Source of the DNA: MWH-TA3 sp044353905
Lineage (GTDB): Bacteria > Actinomycetota > Actinomycetes > Actinomycetales > Microbacteriaceae
Direction: 5' to 3'
Assembly (NCBI GenBank): GCA_044353905.1
Contig: JBILBA010000024.1
Coordinates: forward strand, 1-17,638
DNA length: 17,638 nucleotides
Positions within the stretch are counted from its first letter, which is position 1. Each line of letters starts with the position of its first letter. Below, piece after piece: positions 7,232-14,421 of this stretch. The translations under genes were made by a program, and so were the position numbers. A model generated the notes under the pieces. It saw only the letters and a list, made by a program, of their open reading frames with translations. It searched no databases and was not told where the DNA came from.

Positions 7232-9190
7232 GTGGCACACGCACGAAAAACCATTCGACTGACCGTCGCCCAAGCGCTCGTCAAGTACATCGCAGCCCAG
7301 TACTCGGTTGCGGACGGGGTTCGCGAGAGGTTCATCCCGGCCGCGTTCGGAATCTTCGGACACGGAAACGTTGCCGGACTCGGGCAAGCACTCGACGAGT
7401 TCAACGATGAACTCCCCTTCATTCAGGGGCGAAACGAGCAGGCCCTCGCACACGCCGCGATCGCATTCGCCAAAGCAAAGCGTCGTCGCCAGGCGCTGGC
7501 CGTAACCGCGTCGATTGGACCCGGTGCTCTGAACATGGTGACGGCCGCGGGACTCGCGACAGTCAACCGCCTCCCTGTGCTGTTGTTGCCAGGGGACACC
7601 TACGCCACGCGCCGCCAGGGTCCGGTTCTTCAGCAGATCGAAGACCCCAGTGCACCTGATGTGACCGCGAACGATGCCTTTCGGCCCGTCTCGCGTTTCT
7701 TCGACCGCATCACCCGCCCCGAGCAACTGTTGACGGCACTTCCGCAGGCATTCCGCGTTCTCGCGAATCCCGTCGAAACCGGGGCTGTGGTAATCGCGCT
7801 TCCGCAGGACATCCAGTCGCACGCTCACGACTACCCCGTCGAGTTCTTCGAGCCGCACGACTGGAAGATTCGCCGCCCAGAACCTGAGTCCGACGACGTG
7901 CGTGCGGTCGCGGAGATTCTGCGCTCGGCAACCAAGCCCCTCATCATCGCCGGTGGTGGTGTCATTTATTCGGGCGCGACGGCCGAACTCGAGGCGCTGG
8001 CGAACGCGACGGGCATTCCCGTCGCCGAGACGTTTGGTGGCAAGGGAGCCATTCAGAACCCCGGCCCGTGGCACGTCTGGGGAATCGGTCTCGAAGGTTC
8101 GCCCGAAACCAACCGACTCGTCGAGGAAGCGGACGTGATTCTGCACGTCGGCACGCGCTTAACCGACTTTGCGACCGCGTCGCAGTCATTGTTTCAGAAC
8201 CCCAAGGTTCGGTTCGTGAGCCTCAACGTCAGCGAATTTGACGGAGTGAAGCAGGGTGCCGCCACGATTGTCGCGGACGCCAAGGTCGGGCTCTCTGCGC
8301 TCACCGCCGAAGTGGCGGGGTACCAGGTTCCGGCGGAGTGGACCGCGGAAATCGCCGAACGCCAGTCGCGCTGGGTCGCGATGCGCGCCGCCGCCATCGA
8401 CCCCGACGTGTTGTTCCCGAAGACCACGGAACACGACCCCGACGGAACCGACGCAATCATCACGCAAGGCCAGATGCTCGGAGTCATGCAAGAACACGCG
8501 CGTGCCGGGGACATCCTCATCGCGGGCGCCGGGGGTCCTCCCGGTGACGTCCAAAAGGTGTGGGACGCGACGAACGGTCGCTTCGCCCATCTCGAGTTCG
8601 GTTTCTCGTGCATGGGGTACGAACTGCCCGCCGCCATCGGGGTTCGATTCGCCGAGCCCGACCCAGCTCATCGCGTCATGACATTCATCGGCGACGGAAC
8701 GTTCCTCATGGCGCCGACCGAACTCGTCACGGCGGCTCAAGAGGGGCTCCCGCTGACAATCGTCATCTCTGAGAACCACGGCTATCAGGTCATCCGACGC
8801 CTCCAGATGTGGCGAGTCGGTCACCACTACGGCAACGAGTTCCGCTATCGCGACCCCGCCAAAAACGTCGTCGACCAGGTCGAATCGAAGAACAGCGCTG
8901 GACGCCTCGAGGGCGGATACCTCGACGTCGACCTGGTGTCGGTCGCGCGCGGACTGGGCGCACACGCGCTTCGGGTTCGGACCGCCGACGAGTTCCGTGC
9001 CGCGCTCAACGACACCCGCGACAACCCCGGCCCCGTGGTCATCGTCGTCGCCACCATCCCCCACGCCAACCTGCCAGCGTCCGAAGTCTGGTGGGATGTA
9101 GCACCCGCTGAGGTGTCGGATCAGCCGTGGCTCACCGCCGTTCGCGAGGACTACAACGCGGGGCTCGCCAATCAGCGCTGGCACGGATAA
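7232..9190 (+). CDS. iolD: IolD-family thiamine-diphosphate hydrolase (trihydroxycyclohexane-1,2-dione hydrolase type)
   Basis: The 652-aa protein has the three-domain thiamine-diphosphate enzyme plan and close IolD-like segments: FGIFGHGNVAGLGQAL (39-54), RNEQALAHAA with the conserved Glu69, SIGPGALNMVTAAGLATVNR and FSCMGYELPAAIGV. The cofactor motif is GDG (487-489) to Asn515, the expected spacing. IolD opens the ring of 3D-(3,5/4)-trihydroxycyclohexane-1,2-dione to 5-deoxyglucuronate in inositol breakdown, with Mg2+ and thiamine diphosphate in the cytoplasm. Here iolB, iolC, iolE and iolJ are absent from the neighbourhood, so the true substrate may be a different cyclic dione. The GTG start at 7232 is supported by AAGGA about 8 nt upstream. 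The next gene starts 4 nt after the stop. Family assignment is firm; substrate is not. Confidence 0.92.
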   Translation: MAHARKTIRLTVAQALVKYIAAQYSVADGVRERFIPAAFGIFGHGNVAGLGQALDEFNDELPFIQGRNEQALAHAAIAFAKAKRRRQALAVTASIGPGALNMVTAAGLATVNRLPVLLLPGDTYATRRQGPVLQQIEDPSAPDVTANDAFRPVSRFFDRITRPEQLLTALPQAFRVLANPVETGAVVIALPQDIQSHAHDYPVEFFEPHDWKIRRPEPESDDVRAVAEILRSATKPLIIAGGGVIYSGATAELEALANATGIPVAETFGGKGAIQNPGPWHVWGIGLEGSPETNRLVEEADVILHVGTRLTDFATASQSLFQNPKVRFVSLNVSEFDGVKQGAATIVADAKVGLSALTAEVAGYQVPAEWTAEIAERQSRWVAMRAAAIDPDVLFPKTTEHDPDGTDAIITQGQMLGVMQEHARAGDILIAGAGGPPGDVQKVWDATNGRFAHLEFGFSCMGYELPAAIGVRFAEPDPAHRVMTFIGDGTFLMAPTELVTAAQEGLPLTIVISENHGYQVIRRLQMWRVGHHYGNEFRYRDPAKNVVDQVESKNSAGRLEGGYLDVDLVSVARGLGAHALRVRTADEFRAALNDTRDNPGPVVIVVATIPHANLPASEVWWDVAPAEVSDQPWLTAVREDYNAGLANQRWHG

Positions 9191-9194
9191 GCCC

Positions 9195-9971
9195 ATGACG
9201 ACACCACTGAACTACGGACGACTTCGCGAGCGCCTGCACGGGCCCGACGTCACCGTGGGCATTTTCGCGGGACTGGGCTCTGTGCTCGCCGCCGAGGTGG
9301 CCGCGGCTAGCGGTGTCGACTGGGTACTCGTGGATTGCGAACACGGCGCAGCCGGCGACGACATCGTGTCACCGACCGTCGCCGCGACCGGGGCCTACGG
9401 GGTGCCGACTCTGGTCCGCGCGGAATCCGGCGAGCGAATCCGAATCGGTCGGGCACTGGACGCAGGAGCTGCGGGCGTGATGATTCCTCGACTGACGAGC
9501 GCTGATGAGGTTCGCACCGCCGTCAGCCACTTCTTTTACCCGCCGCGCGGAGACCGCGGTGTCGCCACCTACAACCGCGCGAACCAGTGGGGGGCCGAGA
9601 TCTCGGCGCTCGACGGCGCGGTGCACGCGTGCGCGATGATTCAGATCGAGACCCGCGGTGCGCTGGCTGACGTCGACGAGATCGCCACGATTGACGGTGT
9701 CGACATGCTGTTTGTGGGTCCGCTCGACCTCAGTTATTCACTGGGGATTCCTCGGCAGTACGACCACCCCGACTTCCTCGCCGCGCTCGATTCGGTGCTC
9801 GCCGCGACGAACCGCGCCGGAATTGCGGCCGGCATCCTCGCCCCCGACGCCGAGGCAGCACAGCGGCACATCGACCGAGGCTTTCGCTTCATCGCCATAT
9901 CGTCCGACTCAGTACTCTTGTCCGCTGCAATTCGCCAGAACGTCACCGCCCTGAAAGGAAACACCCCATGA
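9195..9971 (+). CDS. HpcH/HpaI-family class II pyruvate-type aldolase
   Basis: The 258-aa length is typical of the family (HpaI, RhmA, GarL). These metal-dependent aldolases split 4-hydroxy-2-oxo acids, mostly into pyruvate plus an aldehyde. Key residues align with E. coli HpaI: Asp47 and His50 in VDCEHG (HpaI Asp42, His45), Arg75 (Arg70), metal ligands Glu152 in IQIET (Glu149) and Asp178 in GPLDLS (Asp175). GVMIPRL (94-100) is the usual core strand. The ATG lies 4 nt after the iolD stop with only a weak ribosome site, so coupled translation is likely. Its stop overlaps the next start (ATGA). In this operon it plausibly cleaves an unphosphorylated 2-oxo-4-hydroxy acid from the opened ring, making the aldehyde for the first gene product. 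The acceptor is unknown. Confidence 0.92.
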   Translation: MTTPLNYGRLRERLHGPDVTVGIFAGLGSVLAAEVAAASGVDWVLVDCEHGAAGDDIVSPTVAATGAYGVPTLVRAESGERIRIGRALDAGAAGVMIPRLTSADEVRTAVSHFFYPPRGDRGVATYNRANQWGAEISALDGAVHACAMIQIETRGALADVDEIATIDGVDMLFVGPLDLSYSLGIPRQYDHPDFLAALDSVLAATNRAGIAAGILAPDAEAAQRHIDRGFRFIAISSDSVLLSAAIRQNVTALKGNTP

Positions 9972-11182
9972 CCGCCTCCCCCCGCACCGAAATTGGCGTC
10001 GGACTCATCAGTGTCGGTTGGATGGGCAAGGTCCACAGTCGCGCGTACAGCGCGCTTCCGGTCGTGTACCCCGAGCTGGGCATCGTTCCCAAGCTCATCA
10101 TCGCTGCGGACAGCGAGCCGTCGCGTGCGGAGTACGCGAAGGATGTCCTCGGCTATGCCGAATCGACCCTCGACTATCACGAGGTGCTCGCCCACCCCGA
10201 TGTCGACGTCGTGTCGATCTGCGCACCGAACTTCCTCCACGCCGAGATTGGAATCGCCGCCGCGAAAGCGGGGAAAGCGTTCTGGATTGAAAAGCCCGTC
10301 GGCCGAGGTGCGGACGAAACCCGCGCCGTCGAAGCGGCCGCGAACGAGGCCGGAGTCGTCTCGAGCATCGGGTTCAACTACCGCCACGCCCCCGCTATTG
10401 AAAAGGCCAAGCAGATGATTGCGGACGGAACGCTCGGACGCATCACCAACATTCGTGGAACCTTTTTTGCGGACTACTCGTCTGAGCCGAACGGCGCCCT
10501 GTCGTGGCGGTTCACCCGCGCTCTGGCGGGAAGCGGGGTTCTGGGAGACCTCATGGGACACCTCGTCGACCTCATGCAGTACATCGTCGGGCCGATCTCG
10601 GATGTTTCGGCGTTGACCTCGACGATTCACACTCAGCGCCCGATTCAACAGATGGGCAAAGGCACTCATTTCGATGTCATCGAAGGAGGCGAGTTGGGCG
10701 ACGTCGAGAACGAGGACTACGCCGCCATGCTCGTTCGTTTCGCCGGAAACGCCGTCGCGGCGGGTGCCGTCGGAACTCTCGAGGCGTCCCGTGTCGCGGT
10801 TGGACCGCGCGCGTCGTACAACATCGAGATCTACGGCACCGAGGGTTCGCTCAAGTGGGACTTCGAACGCATGAACGAGTTCGACGTCGCGATCGGCCGC
10901 TCGGGAGAACTGCTCGGGTACCAGCGAGTGATGACGGGGCTGCCCTTCGGTGACTTCGCCCACTTCCAGCCCGGTCCCGGCATGGGTCTCGGGTTCGATG
11001 ACCTCAAGATCATCGAGGCACGCAAGTTCCTCGAGTCCTACGTTGGACGCAGCCACGTCAACTCGAACATTCACGATGCGGTCGCCGCGGCCCAGGTAAT
11101 CGATGCCGCCGAACGGTCAGCCGACAGCGGCGAGTGGGTTCACCTCGAGCCGGTTGCGGGCGTCACCGCCGCGATTCGATAA
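9968..11182 (+). CDS. Gfo/Idh/MocA-family NAD(P)-dependent polyol/sugar dehydrogenase
   Basis: The 404-aa enzyme has an N-terminal Rossmann fold (VGLISVGWMGKVHSRAY, 11-27), the family EKP at 108-110 with the likely catalytic lysine (Lys109), FNYRHAP (136-142), and the C-terminal GVLGDLMGHLVD box with Asp194, His198 and Asp201. Family members oxidise a ring hydroxyl of inositols, sugars or glycosides to a ketone, as IolG does for myo-inositol. Beside an IolD-type hydrolase, the likely job is the first or second oxidation of a cyclitol. It overlaps the aldolase gene by 4 bp (ATGA), with AAAGGAA about 8 nt before ATG 9968. A long insert around residues 220-245 could shape substrate choice. Substrate stereochemistry cannot be read from the sequence. 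Confidence 0.92.
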   Translation: MTASPRTEIGVGLISVGWMGKVHSRAYSALPVVYPELGIVPKLIIAADSEPSRAEYAKDVLGYAESTLDYHEVLAHPDVDVVSICAPNFLHAEIGIAAAKAGKAFWIEKPVGRGADETRAVEAAANEAGVVSSIGFNYRHAPAIEKAKQMIADGTLGRITNIRGTFFADYSSEPNGALSWRFTRALAGSGVLGDLMGHLVDLMQYIVGPISDVSALTSTIHTQRPIQQMGKGTHFDVIEGGELGDVENEDYAAMLVRFAGNAVAAGAVGTLEASRVAVGPRASYNIEIYGTEGSLKWDFERMNEFDVAIGRSGELLGYQRVMTGLPFGDFAHFQPGPGMGLGFDDLKIIEARKFLESYVGRSHVNSNIHDAVAAAQVIDAAERSADSGEWVHLEPVAGVTAAIR

Positions 11183-11190
11183 GAGCCGAC

Positions 11191-12102
11191 ATGTCGGTCG
11201 TTGTCGCTCTCGGTCCCGTTGATCGACCTATTGTCGAAAAACACCTCGGAGCTGACCACGTCCTTGTGTCCGATCCGGGCGCTGCCGACCTGGCCGCGGC
11301 GGAAGGCGCGATTGTTCGAGGAAATGTGACCGTTGACCGCGCACTGTTCGATTCGATGCCGCGACTTCGCGTGTTGGCGCGAACGGGTGTTGGCACCGAA
11401 CTGGTCGACCTTGTTGTCGCGCGCGAGCGCTCGATTCCCGTCGTCATCACCCCGGGCAGCAACACGAACGCCGTCGCGGAAGGTGCACTGGCGATGATGT
11501 TGCACCTGACCAAAAACCTCGCGGGTATGACCGAACTTGTTCGAGACGGACGTTGGGGTGAACGCGACAACTTCCCGCTCGGAGACATCGACGGGTCGAC
11601 CGTTGGCATCGTCGGGTGGGGTCGAATCGGGCAACGCCTCGGTGCTGTTGCGGGTGCGTTGGGTGCACGGGTACGAGCCTTCGACCCCGTCGCACCGATT
11701 CCCGCAGACATCAAATGTGAGACACTCGCCGAACTCCTCGCTGACTGCGACTTTGTGTCACTTCATGCGCCGCTTATCGCATCGACGCGCCACATGATTA
11801 ACGACGAATCGCTGGCGGGAATCAAGCCGGGTGCAATTCTTATCAATTGCGGGCGAGGGCCACTGATCGACATCGACGCGGTTCACCGCGCTCTTCTGTC
11901 CGGTCAATTGGCCGGAGTCGGCCTCGACGTTTTCGATGAAGAGCCCCCCGCGATTCACCCGATCATGAGCGATCCACGAGTCGTAATGACGCCCCACGTA
12001 ATGGGACTCACTCGCACAGCCGCGGCACAAACGTACGCCGACGCGGCCGATGGCATCCGCGCGGTGCTCGAGGGCAAGACCCCGAACGCAACCACGTCGT
12101 GA
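11191..12102 (+). CDS. D-isomer-specific 2-hydroxyacid dehydrogenase (phosphoglycerate dehydrogenase-like)
   Basis: The 303-aa enzyme is an NAD(P)-dependent dehydrogenase that interconverts 2-oxo acids and D-2-hydroxyacids. The Rossmann motif VGWGRIGQRLG (141-151) is preceded by RTGVGTELVD in the substrate domain. The catalytic triad is visible: Arg222 in NCGRGPL, Glu251 in DVFDEEP and His269 in TPHVMG. It lacks the C-terminal regulatory (ACT) domain of many biosynthetic SerA enzymes, which suits a catabolic role. The frame is open upstream to 11134, but ATG 11191 is chosen: it begins a normal family N-terminus 8 nt after the previous stop. As last gene of the operon it may handle hydroxypyruvate, glyoxylate or another 2-oxo acid. 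Its stop is only 4 bp from the stop of the convergent desaturase gene. Confidence 0.9.
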   Translation: MSVVVALGPVDRPIVEKHLGADHVLVSDPGAADLAAAEGAIVRGNVTVDRALFDSMPRLRVLARTGVGTELVDLVVARERSIPVVITPGSNTNAVAEGALAMMLHLTKNLAGMTELVRDGRWGERDNFPLGDIDGSTVGIVGWGRIGQRLGAVAGALGARVRAFDPVAPIPADIKCETLAELLADCDFVSLHAPLIASTRHMINDESLAGIKPGAILINCGRGPLIDIDAVHRALLSGQLAGVGLDVFDEEPPAIHPIMSDPRVVMTPHVMGLTRTAAAQTYADAADGIRAVLEGKTPNATTS

Positions 12103-12106
12103 CGCG

Positions 12107-13528
12107 CTAGTCGAGGCTCGCGAGAAGTCGGTTGGTCGAAATCATCGCACCGCCGAGAACCGCCGGAACACCGCCGCCGGGGTGGACTGACGCGCCAACC
12201 CGCCAGAGCCACGGACGGCGCCTGGAGGAATAGCCGGGTTTGTGGAAGGGACCGCTCTGCCACCACGGGTGGCCCTCGCCGTACAGCGCTCCGCCGACCG
12301 CGCCGAATCCGGCGAAGTACTCGGGGTGAAAAACGGTGTGGTCGGTAATCATTGTCGACAATTCGCGCGGCAAACCCATCACGCGCGTGATTCGAGTCAT
12401 CTCGTCTTGAACAAACTCGTGGTCGATTCCGTATCGCTTGCCGTCCGGTGGCGCGGTGAGCAGGATTGCGGCGGTCGGACGGTCATTCGGATAGATGTGT
12501 CCGGCTCGGTAATAGTTGAGGAACGCCATCGTCTGTTTCGGCAGCGTTTTCGTTCGAATGCTCTCGTACAGGTCGGCGGGGTCGTCCGGCATGATGACCG
12601 AATGCGTGACGACTTCGGGCGGCAACTCCTCGTCGAGCACGGCGAAGACGGCAATGCCCGAACACGACAGAGCTTTCGGGGCTCGAACCCGCTGCCCAAG
12701 CAACCGTTCAAGAATTCCGGCATCGAGCCCACTGACGACGACATCCGCCTCATATTCCGCCGAGTTGGTGACGACCTTCCCCCGCGAAACCGAGACCACC
12801 GCTTCCCCGAGTCGAATTGTCGCCCCCGATTCGGTGGCCAGACGCGCGAGGGTTTGCGGAATTTCGTTCACCCCACCGGTCGGCACCCACACGCCGTCGG
12901 TTGACATGACGGCGGGCATGGTCGCGAACAGCGCCAAAGTCTTCGCCGGGGACACTCCCGCATTGAGTGTGTGAATCGAGATGACTTCGCGCAGGTTCTC
13001 GGGCATCCAGTCGAGTCCGTCGAGATACCGGTCGGTGTTGAGCCGCGTGCCGTAGCGGCTGAACAGCGCTCCGGCTGCCGGGTAAATCGCGGGGTCCCAC
13101 GGGTCGTTCGTCAGCATCGTGGTGATGTGGCGCCCGAGAGGCCCGTGTTCCGCCTCGAATCGGTCCCACGGCTCACGCCACGCGTGCCCTGCTTCGACGG
13201 GGAGGTTGGCCACATCGCCGCAGAAGTAATAGCGCCCGACCTCGGGAAGGCGTTCGAGAACGAGAGGTGCAATCTCGCGCGCGGTTGGCGCACCGGTTGA
13301 CCCAAGTTCATCAAATCTGTCGAAGAATTTCTCGAGCGCCGCGGGGAACGTGATCAGAGAGGGGCCGGTGTCGATCCGCTGGCCGGCGACGTTGATACGA
13401 CGACTCTTGCCGCCAATCCAATCGTTCTTGTCGATGACCGTGACGTTGTGACCTGCGCGTGCGAGGAGCGCGGCCGACGACAGCCCACCGAGTCCCGCCC
13501 CGATGACGACGACGCGGCGAGGGGTCAC
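12107..13528 (-). CDS. crtI: CrtI-family FAD-dependent carotenoid/phytoene desaturase
   Basis: The 473-aa protein starts with the FAD-binding VVIGAGLGGLSSAALL (7-22) and Asp33 at the end of the second strand. It ends with the conserved CrtI signature VHPGGGVPAVLGGAMI (448-463). Such enzymes introduce double bonds into phytoene or later carotenoids at the membrane. It is somewhat short for bacterial phytoene desaturase (about 490-540 aa), so a CrtD-like desaturase acting after the prenyltransferase is also possible. The frame is open a further 76 codons upstream, but that stretch lies inside the prenyltransferase gene. GTG 13528 is chosen because it overlaps that gene's stop (GTGA) and begins right at the FAD strand. 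Translational coupling is likely. Carotenoid genes crtE, crtB and crtY are not in the window. Confidence 0.87.
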   Translation of the reverse strand: MTPRRVVVIGAGLGGLSSAALLARAGHNVTVIDKNDWIGGKSRRINVAGQRIDTGPSLITFPAALEKFFDRFDELGSTGAPTAREIAPLVLERLPEVGRYYFCGDVANLPVEAGHAWREPWDRFEAEHGPLGRHITTMLTNDPWDPAIYPAAGALFSRYGTRLNTDRYLDGLDWMPENLREVISIHTLNAGVSPAKTLALFATMPAVMSTDGVWVPTGGVNEIPQTLARLATESGATIRLGEAVVSVSRGKVVTNSAEYEADVVVSGLDAGILERLLGQRVRAPKALSCSGIAVFAVLDEELPPEVVTHSVIMPDDPADLYESIRTKTLPKQTMAFLNYYRAGHIYPNDRPTAAILLTAPPDGKRYGIDHEFVQDEMTRITRVMGLPRELSTMITDHTVFHPEYFAGFGAVGGALYGEGHPWWQSGPFHKPGYSSRRRPWLWRVGASVHPGGGVPAVLGGAMISTNRLLASLD

Positions 13529-14376
13529 GGGTACAGCCCGAGCGTGATGCCCGTCACCAATTGAACGCCGGCGACTGCTCCCGCGACATACGGGAACGCA
13601 ACCGAGAACTTGTACAAGCGTTTTGCTTCGAGGCTGGTCGGGGTTCGCCAGTTGGCGACGAGGAGCCAACCCGAAATCAATCCCGAGACGATTGCCACCG
13701 GCACGTTTACCATCGCGAACGCGACGGTCGAGACGATCCACCACGCGCCGGACCACACCAACGAGCCCTTGACGCCGAACTTCACCGCGGTGGTGACGAT
13801 TCCCGCCGCCGCGTCTTCGTCGATGTCCTGAATAGCGTCATAAACGTGCTTGGCCATGCTCCACGCCATGAGTCCGATGACCGCCGGCCACATCGGCTCG
13901 ACACCGAGCGCGAGCGGAACGAACGCGAGCGGGAAGGCGTAATCGGCGTTGCTGACCGAGTCCCAGACGGGTCGGGCTTTAAATCGCAGCGGAGTTGACG
14001 AGTACTGCCAGAACGAGAACGAATAAGCCAGCATCCACAGGAACGCAGCGAGCGGAACCGTGAACCAGAAATACACAAGGAAGGGGACGTTGAGGAGAAT
14101 GACTCCCCAGTTGATCATTCGGACCTCGGAGGGCTTGATTTTTGCCCCGCCAAATCCACCCTTGCGGTCGTTCTCGGCATCGGTGTCTTGGTCGTAAATA
14201 TCGTTGATTCCGTAAATCAACAGGTTGAACGGAAGAGTCACCCAAATGAGAATCGGCAGGATTTCCCAGGTCCAGAGGAACCCGGACAACCACATGCCCA
14301 CGACGGTCGTGCCGATCGTGTTAATCCACAGAACGGGACGAGAAATTTCGGTTAGTCGACGAATCACAATGCCCAC
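13525..14376 (-). CDS. crtEb: UbiA-family prenyltransferase, likely lycopene elongase (CrtEb-type)
   Basis: The 283-aa membrane protein carries both Asp-rich motifs of UbiA prenyltransferases: NDIYDQDTD (58-66) and DAIQDIDED (180-188), which bind Mg2+ and prenyl diphosphate. YSSTPLRFK (125-133) is another family hallmark. Eight or nine hydrophobic segments are spread along the chain. Its partner is a CrtI-type desaturase, so the best reading is a CrtEb/LbtBC-like enzyme adding C5 units to lycopene for C50 carotenoids. A quinone or chlorophyll-type prenyltransferase cannot be excluded. The GTG start at 14376 follows GGAAG by 6 nt. That start codon lies inside one arm of a perfect inverted repeat (14369-14410). 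Upstream, the helicase stop is 45 nt away on the same strand. Confidence 0.85.
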   Translation of the reverse strand: MGIVIRRLTEISRPVLWINTIGTTVVGMWLSGFLWTWEILPILIWVTLPFNLLIYGINDIYDQDTDAENDRKGGFGGAKIKPSEVRMINWGVILLNVPFLVYFWFTVPLAAFLWMLAYSFSFWQYSSTPLRFKARPVWDSVSNADYAFPLAFVPLALGVEPMWPAVIGLMAWSMAKHVYDAIQDIDEDAAAGIVTTAVKFGVKGSLVWSGAWWIVSTVAFAMVNVPVAIVSGLISGWLLVANWRTPTSLEAKRLYKFSVAFPYVAGAVAGVQLVTGITLGLYP

Positions 14377-14410
14377 TCTAACTTCCGCACGGGCGGGTCA
14401 GAGTGGGCAT
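14369..14410 (-). promoter_or_regulatory. 11-bp inverted repeat enclosing the prenyltransferase ribosome binding site and start codon
   Basis: The arms ATGCCCACTCT (14369-14379) and AGAGTGGGCAT (14400-14410) are perfectly complementary, separated by 20 nt. In the minus-strand mRNA the loop carries the GGAAG ribosome site and the 3' arm contains the GTG start. There is no U-run after it, so it is not a standard terminator for the helicase gene. It could limit translation of the prenyltransferase, act as an RNase stabiliser, or be a DNA-level operator. Confidence 0.55.
14378..14410 (-). other. Possible 10-codon leader ORF before the prenyltransferase gene
   Basis: Within the inverted repeat, ATG 14410 opens a short frame MPTLTRPCGS ending in TAG at 14380-14378, one nucleotide before the prenyltransferase GTG. 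Ribosomes translating it would melt the hairpin and stop at the real start. It has no Shine-Dalgarno of its own, so it may well be coincidental. Confidence 0.2.
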
Positions 14411-14421
14411 CGCTGAATCAG

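Noticed and set aside
7228..7235. CCACGTGG palindrome at the iolD start
   Set aside because: Eight bases inside an operon, created largely by the GTG start context; no promoter is expected there.
6683..8146. Long open frame of 487 codons on the minus strand, antisense to the aldehyde dehydrogenase and iolD genes
   Set aside because: It spans the junction of two convincing plus-strand enzymes, has no recognisable domain, and is expected from high-GC codon bias that removes stops from the antisense frame.
8186..9196. Open frame of 336 codons on the minus strand antisense to iolD
   Set aside because: Composition is that of an antisense shadow (Asp-, Arg-, Val-rich, no motifs), and the sense strand carries conserved thiamine-diphosphate residues.
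9734..11074. Open frame of 446 codons on the minus strand antisense to the Gfo/Idh/MocA gene
   Set aside because: No motif is visible and the sense frame has the full family signature.
13529..13756. 76-codon N-terminal extension of the desaturase gene
   Set aside because: It lies within the prenyltransferase gene in another frame and is Arg-rich; the FAD strand begins right at GTG 13528, which overlaps the upstream stop.
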